Shown: positions 24,732-33,632 of the stretch, in pieces
Layout: each line of letters begins with the position of its first letter
Numbering within the stretch: position 1 is the stretch's first letter
Assembly: GCF_019396325.1 (NCBI RefSeq)
Contig: NZ_JAHKRO010000089.1
Coordinates: forward strand, 1 to 37,135
Direction of reading: 5' to 3'
Source of the DNA: Nonomuraea ceibae
GTDB lineage: Bacteria; Actinomycetota; Actinomycetes; Streptosporangiales; Streptosporangiaceae
DNA: 37,135 bases
Translations under genes and position numbers: made by a program
The notes under the pieces: generated by a model
Databases searched by the model: none
Told to the model about the DNA's origin: nothing
What the model saw: only the letters and a program-made list of their open reading frames with translations

Positions 24732-25639
24732 GCCCCGCCTACCCGATCGAGGGCCTGCCGAGGCAGGTCACCGTGTACGAGGTCGGCCCGCGCGACGGGC
24801 TGCAGAACGAGTCCGCGATCGTGCCCGTCGAGGTCAAGGCCGAGTTCGTGGACCGGCTCGCCGACGCCGGGCACAAGGTCATCGAGACGACCAGCTTCGT
24901 GCACCCCCGCTGGGTGCCGCAGCTCGCCGACGCCGAGGAACTGCTCGGCAAGCTGCGCCGCAGGCCCGGCGTCCGCTACCCGGTGCTGGTCCCCAACGAG
25001 CGCGGCCTGGAACGGGCGCTCGCCCACGGCGTCGAGGAGATCGCCGTGTTCGCCAGCGCCACCGAGACGTTCGCGGCCAAGAACCTCAACCGCGGCCTGG
25101 AGAGCCAGTTCGAGATGTTCGAGCCGGTCGTCGCCACCGCCGTCGAGAACGGGGTGCGGGTGCGCGCCTACGTCTCGATGTGCTTCGGCGACCCGTGGGA
25201 GGGCCCGACGCCCGTCAGCCAGGTGGTCGCCGTCGGCGAGCGGCTGCTCGGCCTCGGCTGCTACCAGCTCTCGCTCGGCGACACGATCGGCGTCGGCACC
25301 CCTGGCCACGTCGCCGCGCTCATCGAGGCGTTCGGCTCTCCGGACCGGCTCGCCGTGCACTTCCACGACACCTACGGCCAGGCGCTGGGCAACACGCTGG
25401 CCGCCCTGCGCGCCGGCGTCACGACCGTCGACGCCTCCACCGGCGGCATCGGCGGCTGCCCCTACGCCGAGTCCGCCACCGGCAACCTCGCCACCGAGGA
25501 CCTGGTCTGGATGCTGCGCGGGCTCGGCATCGAAACCGGCCTCGACCTGGACAAACTCGTCTCCACCAGCACCTGGCTGGCCCAGCGGCTGGGCCGGCCC
25601 AGCCCGTCGCGCGTCGTCCAGGCCCTCTCGAAAGGCTGA
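24728..25639 (+). CDS. liuE: Hydroxymethylglutaryl-CoA lyase
   Basis: This 303-residue protein starts with ATG at 24728, overlapping the carboxylase stop and preceded by GGAG. It has the HMGL-like barrel signature: YEVGPRDGLQNE near the start, FVHPRWVPQLADA, CFGDPWEGP, HFHDTYGQALGN with metal-ligand histidines, and GGIGGCPYAESATGN with the catalytic Cys244. The glycine-rich GxGGCP loop separates it from isopropylmalate and homocitrate synthases. It cleaves HMG-CoA to acetyl-CoA and acetoacetate, the last step of leucine breakdown. The hydratase that should act before it (methylglutaconyl-CoA hydratase) is not in this operon. Confidence 0.95.
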   Translation: MSPAYPIEGLPRQVTVYEVGPRDGLQNESAIVPVEVKAEFVDRLADAGHKVIETTSFVHPRWVPQLADAEELLGKLRRRPGVRYPVLVPNERGLERALAHGVEEIAVFASATETFAAKNLNRGLESQFEMFEPVVATAVENGVRVRAYVSMCFGDPWEGPTPVSQVVAVGERLLGLGCYQLSLGDTIGVGTPGHVAALIEAFGSPDRLAVHFHDTYGQALGNTLAALRAGVTTVDASTGGIGGCPYAESATGNLATEDLVWMLRGLGIETGLDLDKLVSTSTWLAQRLGRPSPSRVVQALSKG

Positions 25640-25641
25640 CC

Positions 25642-26778
25642 ATGCTGACCCCTGAACACGAAGAGCTGCGCAAGACCGTCGAGGCGTTCGCGCGCGACGT
25701 CGTCGCCCCGGTGATCGGCGACTACTACGAGCGGGAGGAGTTCCCGTACGAGATCGTCCGTCAGATGGGCGCGATGGGGCTGTTCGGGCTGCCGATTCCG
25801 GAGGAGCACGGCGGCATGGGCGGCGACTACTTCGCGCTCTGCCTGGCGCTGGAGGAGCTGGCCAGGGTCGACTCCAGCGTGTCGATCACGCTGGAGGCGG
25901 CCGTGTCGCTGGGCGCGATGCCGATCTACCGGTTCGGCAGCCCCGAGCAGCGCGAGCGCTGGCTGCCGAAGCTCGCCTCGGGCGAGATGCTGGGCGCGTT
26001 CGGCCTGACCGAGCCGGGCGGCGGCTCCGACGTGGCCGGCGGCATGCGCACCACCGCCGTGCTCGACGGCGACGAATGGGTGATCAACGGGACGAAGGCG
26101 TTCATCACCAACTCCGGCACCGACATCACCGGCGTCGTCGGCGTGGCCGCCATCACCGGCGAGCGGGAGATCTCCACGATCCTCGTGCCGAGCGGCACCC
26201 CCGGCTTCACCGTCTCCAAGAAGTACTCCAAGGTCGGCTGGAATGCCTCCGACACCCGCGAGCTGTCCTTCTCCGACTGCCGGGTGCCCGCCGCCAACCT
26301 GCTCGGCGAGCGCGGCCGGGGCTACGCCCAGTTCCTGCAGACGCTCGACGAGGGCCGCGTCGCCATCGCCGCGCTCAGCGTCGGCCTCGCGCAGGGGTGC
26401 GTGGACGAGTGCCTGAAGTACGTGCGCGAACGGCGCGCGTTCGGCCACCCGATCGGCCACTACCAGGCCATCCAGTTCAAGATCGCCGACATGGAGGCCC
26501 GGGCCCACACCGCCCGCCTGGCCTACTACCACGCGGCCGAGAAGATGCTGGCCGGGGTGCCGTTCAAGAAGGAGGCGGCGATCGCCAAGCTCGTCTCCTC
26601 CAACGCCGCCATGGACAACTCCCGCGACGCCACGCAGATCTTCGGCGGCTACGGGTTCATGAACGAGTTCCCCGTCGGCCGCTTCTACCGCGACGCCAAG
26701 ATCCTGGAGATCGGCGAGGGCACCAGCGAGGTCCAGCGGATGCTCATCGCCAGGCAGCTCGGCCTCGGCGACCTGTGA
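25642..26778 (+). CDS. Acyl-CoA dehydrogenase (short/branched-chain type)
   Basis: This 378-residue FAD enzyme starts with ATG at 25642, two bases after the lyase stop. It shows LTEPGGGSDVAG and the KAFITNSGTD flavin-binding strand, the WNASDTRELSFSDCRVP segment, RRAFGHPIGHYQAIQFKIADM and the C-terminal QIFGGYGFMNEFPVGRFYRDAK. The context suggests isovaleryl-CoA dehydrogenase. However, the catalytic base appears to be Glu359 in IGEGTSE, the position used by short- and medium-chain types. Isovaleryl-CoA dehydrogenases use a different glutamate and usually have IGAGTSE here; the alternative position is Gly238 (LDEGR). It may therefore accept isobutyryl-, 2-methylbutyryl- or butyryl-CoA, or be a variant isovaleryl enzyme. 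It is the last gene of the operon. Confidence 0.93.
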   Translation: MLTPEHEELRKTVEAFARDVVAPVIGDYYEREEFPYEIVRQMGAMGLFGLPIPEEHGGMGGDYFALCLALEELARVDSSVSITLEAAVSLGAMPIYRFGSPEQRERWLPKLASGEMLGAFGLTEPGGGSDVAGGMRTTAVLDGDEWVINGTKAFITNSGTDITGVVGVAAITGEREISTILVPSGTPGFTVSKKYSKVGWNASDTRELSFSDCRVPAANLLGERGRGYAQFLQTLDEGRVAIAALSVGLAQGCVDECLKYVRERRAFGHPIGHYQAIQFKIADMEARAHTARLAYYHAAEKMLAGVPFKKEAAIAKLVSSNAAMDNSRDATQIFGGYGFMNEFPVGRFYRDAKILEIGEGTSEVQRMLIARQLGLGDL

Positions 26779-26797
26779 GACGGCGCTGACGTGGGGA

Positions 26798-26827
26798 TTG
26801 GACGGGGCGTCGAGCAGGATCTAGGGT
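26798..26827 (+). promoter_or_regulatory. Promoter of the GNAT gene giving a leaderless mRNA
   Basis: TTGGAC (26798-26803), 18 bp, TAGGGT (26822-26827), then eight bases to the ATG at 26836. Transcription should start at or next to the ATG, which argues against the upstream in-frame GTG at 26791. Confidence 0.6.
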
Positions 26828-26835
26828 CACACGGC

Positions 26836-27270
26836 ATGACGGCTGACGATCTTCTCATCCGGAGAGTCGAGGAGGCGGACGCGGACGAGGTGTTCGCGCT
26901 CGCGCGCGAGTTCGGGCTGACGTTCCGGCCCGAGCGCGACGCCTTCGACCGCGCGCTGCCCGCGCTGCTGCGCGACGACGACACGATGGTGCTGGCGGCC
27001 GTCGTCGACGGGCGGGTGCACGGCTACCTGCTGGGGTACGTGCACCTGACGCTGTTCGCCAACGGGCCCGTCGCCTGGGTCGAGGAGGCGATGGTGCGCA
27101 GCGGGAGCCGCAGGCAGGGCATCGGGCGGTCGCTGCTGGAGGAGTTCGAGACGTGGGCCAGGTCCCGCCAGGCCCGTTACGTGGCGATGGCGACCAGGCG
27201 GGCGCCGGAGTTCTACCACGCCCTCGGCTACGAAGCTTCCGCCACCTTCTACCGCAAGGTGCTCAAATGA
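26836..27270 (+). CDS. GNAT family N-acetyltransferase
   Basis: This 144-residue protein is started at ATG 26836 because the candidate promoter overlaps the longer reading. The GNAT fold is visible: an N-terminal LIRRVEEADADEVFALA segment, VLAAVVDGRVHGYLLGYVHL strands, WVEEAMVRSGSRRQGIGRSLLEEF with the acetyl-CoA pyrophosphate-binding motif R92-R93-Q94-G95-I96-G97, and the C-terminal APEFYHALGYEASATFYRKVL. It transfers an acetyl group from acetyl-CoA to an unknown amine, small molecule or protein. It has its own promoter, so it is not clearly part of the preceding catabolic operon. Confidence 0.93.
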   Translation: MTADDLLIRRVEEADADEVFALAREFGLTFRPERDAFDRALPALLRDDDTMVLAAVVDGRVHGYLLGYVHLTLFANGPVAWVEEAMVRSGSRRQGIGRSLLEEFETWARSRQARYVAMATRRAPEFYHALGYEASATFYRKVLK

Positions 27271-27327
27271 CGTGAAACCCAAGGTCCTAGAGGTAAAGCT
27301 GTCATAGCGGGATGGCATGCTTGGGGT

Positions 27328-30213
27328 GTGAGCATCCACACCGTGAGCCCCCAGTTCGTCGGGCGCGCCCGCGAGCTGGCCGCGCTACGCGGCGCGCTCG
27401 ACGAGGCACGCGCCGGCGGGGCCTGCACCGTGCTCGTCGGCGGCGAGGCGGGGGTCGGCAAGACGCGGCTGGTCGGCGAGTTCACCGCCTCGGCCGGCGA
27501 CGCCCTGACCCTCGTCGGCGGATGCATGGAGCTCGGCACCGAGGGCCTGCCGTTCGCCCCCTTCACCGCCGTCCTGCGCGACCTGGTCCGGCGGCTGGGC
27601 CGCGACGAGGTCGCCGCCCTCGTCCCCGGCGGTGACACGCGCGGGCTGGCCCGCCTGCTGCCCGAGTTCGGCCAGCCGGGCCCCGAAGGTCGCGAGGCCC
27701 GCGCCCGGCTGTTCGAGCAGGTGCTCGGGCTGCTGGAGCGCCTGGCCGAGGACCGCCCGGTCGTGCTCGTCGTCGAGGACGCCCACTGGGCCGACCGCTC
27801 CACCCGCGACCTGCTCTCCTTCCTGGTGCGCTACCAGCGCGGCGAGGCCCGCCTGCTCATCGTCGTCACCTACCGCTCCGACGAGCTGCACCGCGCCCAC
27901 CCGCTCCGCCCGCTGCTCGCCGAGCTGGCCCGCGTCGGCTGGGTGACCCGGCTGGAGCTCGGCAGGCTCACCCGCAGGGAGGTCCTGGAGCAGGCCGCCG
28001 GCATCCTGGAGCGCCGCCCGTCGCCCGCCGACATGGACATGATCTACAGCCGCAGCGAGGGCAACCCGCTGTTCGTCGAGGCGCTGCTCGGCGACCCCGG
28101 CGGCGACACGCTCCCCGAGTCGCTGCGCGACCTGCTCCTGGCCAGCGTCGAACGGCTGCCCGACGAGACCCAGGAGCTGCTGCGGGTGGCCAGCGCGGGC
28201 GGCCAGCGCATCGAGCACGACCTGCTCGCCGCCGTCGCCGGCCTCGACGAGACCGCGCTCTCGGGCGCGCTGCGGCCCGCCGTCGCCGGCAACGTCCTCG
28301 TCGTCGACGGCGAGGGCTACGCCTTCCGCCACGCGCTCATCCGCGAGGCCCTGCACGACGACCTGCTGCCCGGCGAGCACACCCGCCTGCACACCCGCTA
28401 CGCCGAGGCGATCAGCCGCGACCTGTCCATGCTGCCCGCGCCGCGCGGCGCCATCGAGCTCGCCCACCACTGGCACGCCGCCCGCGACAACACCTGGGCC
28501 CTCATCAGCGCCTGGGGAGCGGCCGCCGCCGCCCGCACCGCCACCGCCTTCGACGAGCAGCTCCGCATGCTGTCACGCGTGCTGGAGCTGTGGGACCGGG
28601 TGCCCGACGCCGCCGAGCGCATCGGCGCCCCGCACGCCGAGGTGCTCCGCCTCACCTCCGTCGCCGCCTACCAGGCCGGCGAGTTCGAGCGCGGCGCCGC
28701 CCTGGCCTCGGCCGCGCTGGAGGAGATCGACCGGCAGGCCGAGCCCGACACCGCCGCCCGGCTGCTGCGCCACCGCGGCCTCATCCGCTTCAGCCTGAGC
28801 CGCCCCGGCTACGTCGACGACCTGCGCGAGGCGGCCGGGCTGGTGCCCGCCGACCCGCCCACCAGGCTGCGCGGCCAGGTGCTGGAGACGCTGTCCCGGA
28901 TGCTGACCAGGCCCGACCAACTGGAGGAGAAGATCTCGACCGCCCGCCAGGCCATCGAGATCGCCCGCCAGGTGGGCGACGACTCCACCCACGCCCACGC
29001 GCTCATCGACCTCACCTGGGCCCAGTGCCGCTACACCGACGCCGAGGGCCCCATCGCCGGGTTCGCCGAGGCGCGGCGCATCGCCGACCGGGCCGGCGCG
29101 TACTTCGCGGTGATGCGAGGCACCATCTCCGAGTCCGACGCGCTGGAGGGCGCCGGTCGCCACGAGCAGGCCGCTCAGGTGGCCCGCGAGGGCATCGCGA
29201 TCGCCGAGCAGTACGGCCTGGCGCGCTCCTCCGGCACCTTCCAGGCGATCAACCTGGCCGAGCCGCTGTTCTCGCTCGGCCGCTGGGACGAGGCGCTCGA
29301 AGTCATCGAGCACGCCCTCGCCCTGCTGCCGCCCGCCCCGCACCAGGCCAGCCTCCAGGGCCTGGCCGCCGACATCGCGCTGGCCCGAGGGCAGGCCGAC
29401 CGGGCCGAGGCGCTGGTGGCCTCCTCCCGCAAGGTGCTCTCACGCGGCGCGTTCCGCTCCCAGTCGGTGCTGCCGCACGCCTGCCGCGAGATCGAGCTGC
29501 TGGAGGCCCGGGGCCACCTCGACGAGGCACGCGAGGCCGCCGCGCGGGCGCTGCGCGAGCACGACCTGATGGACGACTCCCGCTACTCCTGGCACCTGCT
29601 CCTCACGCTCGCCCAGCTCGGCGGCCCGTTCCTGCCCGAGCTGCGCTCGACCGCCGGATGGGTCGCCGTCGAGGGCCGCCTCCAGCGGGCCCAGCGCCAG
29701 ACCTTCCTCGCCCTCACCGGCCCCGCCCCCGGCGACGACGCCGAAGACACCGGCGCCTGGCGCCTGGCCGCCTGGCAGGCCGCCGCGTCCGCCTGGGCGG
29801 AGCTGAAACAGCCCTACGCCGAGGCCAGGGCGTCGCTGGGGGCCGCGCACGCCGCGCAGGCGCTCGGCGACCGGCAGGAGGCCACCGCCCGGCACGCCCG
29901 CGCCCGTGATCTCGCCGAGCGGCTGGCGGCGGTGCCGCTGCTGGACCAGCTCGACGCGTTCGCCCGCCGCGCCAGGCTGGCCGTCGCCGACGGCGCCGCC
30001 CCCCAGGGGCAGCCGCTCGGCCTGACGGCCCGCGAGGTGGAGGTGCTGGAGCAGGTCACGCGCGGACGCAGCAACCGGGAGATCGCCGCGGAGCTGTTCA
30101 TCTCGATCAAGACGGTCAGCGTGCACGTCTCCAACATCCTGGGCAAGCTCGGCGCCTCCACCCGGGGCGAGGCCGCCGCCAAGGCCCACGCGATGCGCCT
30201 GTTCGACAGGTGA
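27328..30213 (+). CDS. LuxR-family transcriptional regulator with N-terminal ATPase (LAL type)
   Basis: This 961-residue regulator starts with GTG at 27328; no good ribosome site is seen and the mRNA may be leaderless. Residues 1-300 form a STAND-like AAA ATPase with Walker A GEAGVGKT (39-46), Walker B VVLVVED (145-151) and the downstream ALxxDPGG and LRxAVAGNVLV lid region. A long helical middle (about 380-880) looks like TPR-type repeats (ALASAALEEIDRQAEPDTAARLL, for example). The C-terminal LuxR helix-turn-helix is at about 895-955 (LTAREVEVLEQVTRGRSNREIAAEL, given in part as TRGRSNREIAAELFIS). LAL proteins are large ligand- and ATP-dependent activators, often of secondary metabolism or transport genes. 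No cluster is visible next to it, so its target is unknown. Confidence 0.95.
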   Translation: MSIHTVSPQFVGRARELAALRGALDEARAGGACTVLVGGEAGVGKTRLVGEFTASAGDALTLVGGCMELGTEGLPFAPFTAVLRDLVRRLGRDEVAALVPGGDTRGLARLLPEFGQPGPEGREARARLFEQVLGLLERLAEDRPVVLVVEDAHWADRSTRDLLSFLVRYQRGEARLLIVVTYRSDELHRAHPLRPLLAELARVGWVTRLELGRLTRREVLEQAAGILERRPSPADMDMIYSRSEGNPLFVEALLGDPGGDTLPESLRDLLLASVERLPDETQELLRVASAGGQRIEHDLLAAVAGLDETALSGALRPAVAGNVLVVDGEGYAFRHALIREALHDDLLPGEHTRLHTRYAEAISRDLSMLPAPRGAIELAHHWHAARDNTWALISAWGAAAAARTATAFDEQLRMLSRVLELWDRVPDAAERIGAPHAEVLRLTSVAAYQAGEFERGAALASAALEEIDRQAEPDTAARLLRHRGLIRFSLSRPGYVDDLREAAGLVPADPPTRLRGQVLETLSRMLTRPDQLEEKISTARQAIEIARQVGDDSTHAHALIDLTWAQCRYTDAEGPIAGFAEARRIADRAGAYFAVMRGTISESDALEGAGRHEQAAQVAREGIAIAEQYGLARSSGTFQAINLAEPLFSLGRWDEALEVIEHALALLPPAPHQASLQGLAADIALARGQADRAEALVASSRKVLSRGAFRSQSVLPHACREIELLEARGHLDEAREAAARALREHDLMDDSRYSWHLLLTLAQLGGPFLPELRSTAGWVAVEGRLQRAQRQTFLALTGPAPGDDAEDTGAWRLAAWQAAASAWAELKQPYAEARASLGAAHAAQALGDRQEATARHARARDLAERLAAVPLLDQLDAFARRARLAVADGAAPQGQPLGLTAREVEVLEQVTRGRSNREIAAELFISIKTVSVHVSNILGKLGASTRGEAAAKAHAMRLFDR

Positions 30214-30234
30214 CGCGGCTCGCGGGGGCCCGGC

Positions 30235-32631
30235 TCAGCCGGTGAGCTGGGCCTCCAGCCTGTAGCCGTCGACCGTCACGTACACCTGGTCGCCAGGACG
30301 GGCGTTCAAGCGCATGAGCACCGGCTGGAGCGAGTCGAACACCGGCTGGTGGCCCTGCCACACGAGCACGATGGCGTTGTCGCCGGGACCGGTGACCGAC
30401 AGCAGCGTGCCCGGCCGCATGCCGAGCTGCGCCGCGTAGCCCTCCGGGACCGGCACCGGGCCGCCGCGCAGGTGCTCGGGCGTGACCTCGATGCGCTGCC
30501 AGCGGCGCGGGTCCGACGACGGGCTCGGCAGCGGGGGCGGCGGCGTCGACGGGGCGCCCGCCAGGCCGCCGCCGGGCAGCACCGGCGAACGGCCGCCCGA
30601 CAGCGCCGAGAGCGTCGCCAGGGCCGCAGACGGGTCGATCGACCCGGCCGGGGCCGGCGGGATGGGCTGGCCGCCGCGATGGTGGTGGCCGTTCGCTCCC
30701 GGGGTACGGCGCGGCAGCGGCTGCGCCGGGGCCGAGGCCGCCGCGACCGGGTCGGCCGACTCCGACGGCAGCGCGTCCAGCCACGCCTTCGCCGAATGGG
30801 TGCGGATGCCGAGCTCCGCCAGCAGCTCCACCGGGTCGGCGTCCGGCGGGGCCGACGCCAGGAGCTGCCGGGTGCGGGCCTGGAGGCCGTGGATGTCGCC
30901 GACGACGAGCCAGCCGTCCTGCAGCCTGCGGTCGGGCATGAGCGTCACCAGCACCCGCCACAGCGGCGTGCGCAGGCTCGGCACCGTCACCGGGTGCGCC
31001 GGGTCGGCGCCGATCAGCTGGTCCTGTGTCGCCGCCGCGCCCAGCCACTCCGTCAGGCGGAACATGTGCCCGGTCACCGGGGCGGACTCCGACGAGCGCA
31101 GCCAGTGCAGCACCCGCTCCTCGGCGGTGCGCTGTGCCTGGGACAGCACTTCACGCTCGACCAGCATCTTGTGCGCCAGCGTGCGCAGGCTGACCGGGTC
31201 CTCGGCGAACAACCGGTGTACGGCGACGGCGAGTTCGAGCTTGTTGAGGCCGCGGAACAGGCCGTCCACGACCCGCACCATGGCGTGGTCGGTGTCGGAG
31301 AGCGCCGGGGTCTCCCGCGGGCGCGGCGCCCCCGGCCCGCCCTGCGGGGGACGGGACGCGGTGGGGCGCTGGGGGAGCGGGGTCCCGTTCTCGTTCACGG
31401 CGGGGAAGGAGCCGGTGCCGCGCTGGGGAGCGCTCTCCCCCACGGCGGGGAAGGACCCCGTACCGGGACCACCCGGGAACGCCGGGCCACTGGGGCCACT
31501 GGGACCGCCGGGGAGGGGCGTGCCCGGCTGCGCGGGGCCGCCCGCTTGCGGCGGGCCGGGGTTGCCCGGCTGCGGCGCCCCGCTCCCGGGCGCGCCCGGT
31601 TGCGTCGGCCCAGCCGCCGGGAAGGGGCCGCTGGTGGGGCTGCCCGGGAACTGGTCGCCGCCCACGGCGGGGAACGGGCCGCTGCCGGGGCCGGCCGGTG
31701 CGTTGCCGCTCGTGGCGGGGAAGGAGCCGGTGTTGCGGTCGGAGGAGCCGCCGTCGGGCGGGAGGGGCGCGCCCGGGGGGACGGCGCCGGGGGCGGCGGG
31801 CGCGGGGAACGGGCCGGTGCCCGTGGGGCCGCCTCCGGGCGGGAAGCCCGGCGCGGACGGGCCGCCCGGGTAGGCGGCGCCTCCCTGCGGGGCGGCCTCC
31901 CCCTGGGCGGCGAGAGGCGCGGGCGTCTGCGCGGGGGGCGGGCCGGACGGGCGCTGTCCCGGGTACGGCCCGGGGACGGGGCCGCCGGGGACCGGACCGC
32001 CAGGTACGGGACTGCCCGGGACCAAGCCGCCGGGGACGGGCCCGCTGGGAACGGAGCCGCCAGGGGTTCCCGGTGCGGGGCCGACGGCGGGTTGCGGGCC
32101 GGTGGCGGGTTGCGGGCCGACGGCGGGTTGCGGGCCGGTGGCGTCGCGGCGCTGCTGGACCGGGCGGGTGATCTCGGGCGACTGGACGGCGCGGGCCGCC
32201 GACTCGGGCTGGGCCGCCAGGTGGCCGAGCACCTCGCGGAACACCGTGCCCATCACCGCTTCGGGCGTCGCCGACGGCGTCTTCAGGTCGGCGGGCGACA
32301 GGCGGCGCAGCCGGTGCCAGCCGCCCAGCCCGGCGATGGCCGTACGGGCGGGTTCGGGCCAGCCGGAGAGCCCCGGGTCGACGGGGTGCAGCGTCAGCGC
32401 GGGCAGCAGATCGCCCAGCGGCAGGTAGTCCCAGCGGGACGAGGCGAGCAGCGCCAGCCGGTCACAGATCCAGTCGAGCCCGGCCGTGCCCAGGGCTCTG
32501 GTCAGCGCCTGCGAGGACCACCAGGCGGCGGGCAGGCGCGGGTCGGCCAGCGCCTCCGCCACCTGCTGCGGCCGGCTCCAGCGCAGGGCAGGGACCAGGT
32601 CGCTCAGGCAGATCGATGACTCGACTTCCAT
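30235..32631 (-). CDS. Pro/Gly-rich protein with sigma-region-4-like helix-turn-helix and GSFPAV motifs
   Basis: This 798-residue protein starts with ATG at 32631 after GGGGAGGATAAGG. Residues 1-155 are folded and helical. Residues about 160-440 are disordered, rich in Pro and Gly, with GPVPGG-type repeats and six copies of a motif like (T/S)G(S/P)FPA(V/A/T). Residues 445-515 (LNKLELAVAVHRLFAEDP, then SLRTLAHKMLVEREVLSQAQ) match the layout of a sigma-70 region 4 helix-turn-helix. A further small domain (about 520-640) and a C-terminal beta-rich domain (about 707-798, QLGMRPGTLLSVTG and RPGDQVYVTVDGY) follow. There are no signal peptide or membrane helices. I do not recognise a named family. 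It is probably a nucleic-acid or transcription-linked protein, and the function is open. Confidence 0.85.
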   Translation of the reverse strand: MEVESSICLSDLVPALRWSRPQQVAEALADPRLPAAWWSSQALTRALGTAGLDWICDRLALLASSRWDYLPLGDLLPALTLHPVDPGLSGWPEPARTAIAGLGGWHRLRRLSPADLKTPSATPEAVMGTVFREVLGHLAAQPESAARAVQSPEITRPVQQRRDATGPQPAVGPQPATGPQPAVGPAPGTPGGSVPSGPVPGGLVPGSPVPGGPVPGGPVPGPYPGQRPSGPPPAQTPAPLAAQGEAAPQGGAAYPGGPSAPGFPPGGGPTGTGPFPAPAAPGAVPPGAPLPPDGGSSDRNTGSFPATSGNAPAGPGSGPFPAVGGDQFPGSPTSGPFPAAGPTQPGAPGSGAPQPGNPGPPQAGGPAQPGTPLPGGPSGPSGPAFPGGPGTGSFPAVGESAPQRGTGSFPAVNENGTPLPQRPTASRPPQGGPGAPRPRETPALSDTDHAMVRVVDGLFRGLNKLELAVAVHRLFAEDPVSLRTLAHKMLVEREVLSQAQRTAEERVLHWLRSSESAPVTGHMFRLTEWLGAAATQDQLIGADPAHPVTVPSLRTPLWRVLVTLMPDRRLQDGWLVVGDIHGLQARTRQLLASAPPDADPVELLAELGIRTHSAKAWLDALPSESADPVAAASAPAQPLPRRTPGANGHHHRGGQPIPPAPAGSIDPSAALATLSALSGGRSPVLPGGGLAGAPSTPPPPLPSPSSDPRRWQRIEVTPEHLRGGPVPVPEGYAAQLGMRPGTLLSVTGPGDNAIVLVWQGHQPVFDSLQPVLMRLNARPGDQVYVTVDGYRLEAQLTG

Positions 32632-32702
32632 CGGCGGACCTTATCCTCCCCAGTGAACCACGTGGCGCATGTGACTGTTGGTGCAGCCTACGCGGCAAGC
32701 TA

Positions 32703-33632
32703 TCAATCGGTGTGAATAGGGTAAAGACGCTTCACGTCCAAACCGTACCGTGGCCGACCGCCTACCAGGGCCACGCACTCCGCCCCCGCACGGCATCCCG
32801 CCTCCAGAGCGGCCCTTTCGCCCGCGCCGTCGAGCGTGGCCGCGAGGAACCCGGCGGCGAACGCGTCGCCCGCGCCGGTGGAGTCGATCGTCTCGGTGTC
32901 GGCCGGGCCCGCCTCGGCGACGACCTGCCCGCCCGTGGCCACGAGAGCGCCCTGGGACCCCAGCTTCACCACGGCGGTCCCGTACCTCTCGCTGAGCACC
33001 TCGGCGGCGCGCTCGGGAGTGGCGGCGCCGCTGAGGAGGAGAGCTTCGTCACGGTTCGGGAAGATCAGGTGGGCCAGTGCCGACTCGTGCAGGAATCGTT
33101 CGACGCCGAACTCGCGCAGCGGGTTCGTGGAGGCGGGGTCGACGCTGATGGCGACGCCGGCGGCGGCCGCCTTGGCCATGGCGAGCCGGGCCAGGCCCAG
33201 GCCGGGCTCGCTGAACAGCAGGTAGCCCGACACGTGCAGGCGGCCGACGCCGTCGAGCAGGGAGTCGTCCCAGTCGGCCTCGGAGATCAGGCCGCCCGCG
33301 CCCCGGTTGGTCAGCATGGAACGTTCGCCGGACTTGTCCACCATGGCGATGACGACGGCCGTCGGGTTGTCGGCGTCGATCCGGACGTACGGGCGGACGC
33401 CCGCCTTGGCCAGCTCGGCGATGTGCCATTCGCTGCTGTCGTAGCCGCAGCGGGCCAGCAGGCCCACGTCGGCTCCCAGGGTGGCGGCCCAGGCGGCCGT
33501 GTTGGCGCCGGAGCCGCCGGGGCGGAGCACGATGTCGGCGGCGATCTCGGAGGCCGACATGACGGGGGCGCCGTGCAGCGCCACCACGTCGGTCACCACG
33601 TCGCCGATGACCAGGAGCCCCTTGTGGCTCAC
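32703..33632 (-). CDS. psuK: PfkB-family kinase, probable pseudouridine kinase
   Basis: This 309-residue kinase starts with GTG at 33632, whose GTGA overlaps the psuG stop. The longer frame to 34082 is antisense shadow of psuG. PfkB features: LVIGDVVTDVVALH at the N-terminus, RPGGSGANTAAWAATLGA (signature 1, residues 37-54), and DSTGAGDAFAAGF (250-262) with the catalytic Asp256. FPNRDEA is the conserved helix before the C-terminal lobe. It phosphorylates a nucleoside or sugar. Direct coupling to pseudouridine-5'-phosphate glycosidase makes pseudouridine the best substrate, giving pseudouridine 5'-phosphate for the neighbour to split. No dedicated pseudouridine transporter is adjacent. Confidence 0.93.
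   Translation of the reverse strand: MSHKGLLVIGDVVTDVVALHGAPVMSASEIAADIVLRPGGSGANTAAWAATLGADVGLLARCGYDSSEWHIAELAKAGVRPYVRIDADNPTAVVIAMVDKSGERSMLTNRGAGGLISEADWDDSLLDGVGRLHVSGYLLFSEPGLGLARLAMAKAAAAGVAISVDPASTNPLREFGVERFLHESALAHLIFPNRDEALLLSGAATPERAAEVLSERYGTAVVKLGSQGALVATGGQVVAEAGPADTETIDSTGAGDAFAAGFLAATLDGAGERAALEAGCRAGAECVALVGGRPRYGLDVKRLYPIHTD

Noticed and set aside
26791..26835. 15-residue N-terminal extension of the GNAT protein
   Set aside because: The candidate promoter lies inside it and the GNAT fold starts after ATG 26836.
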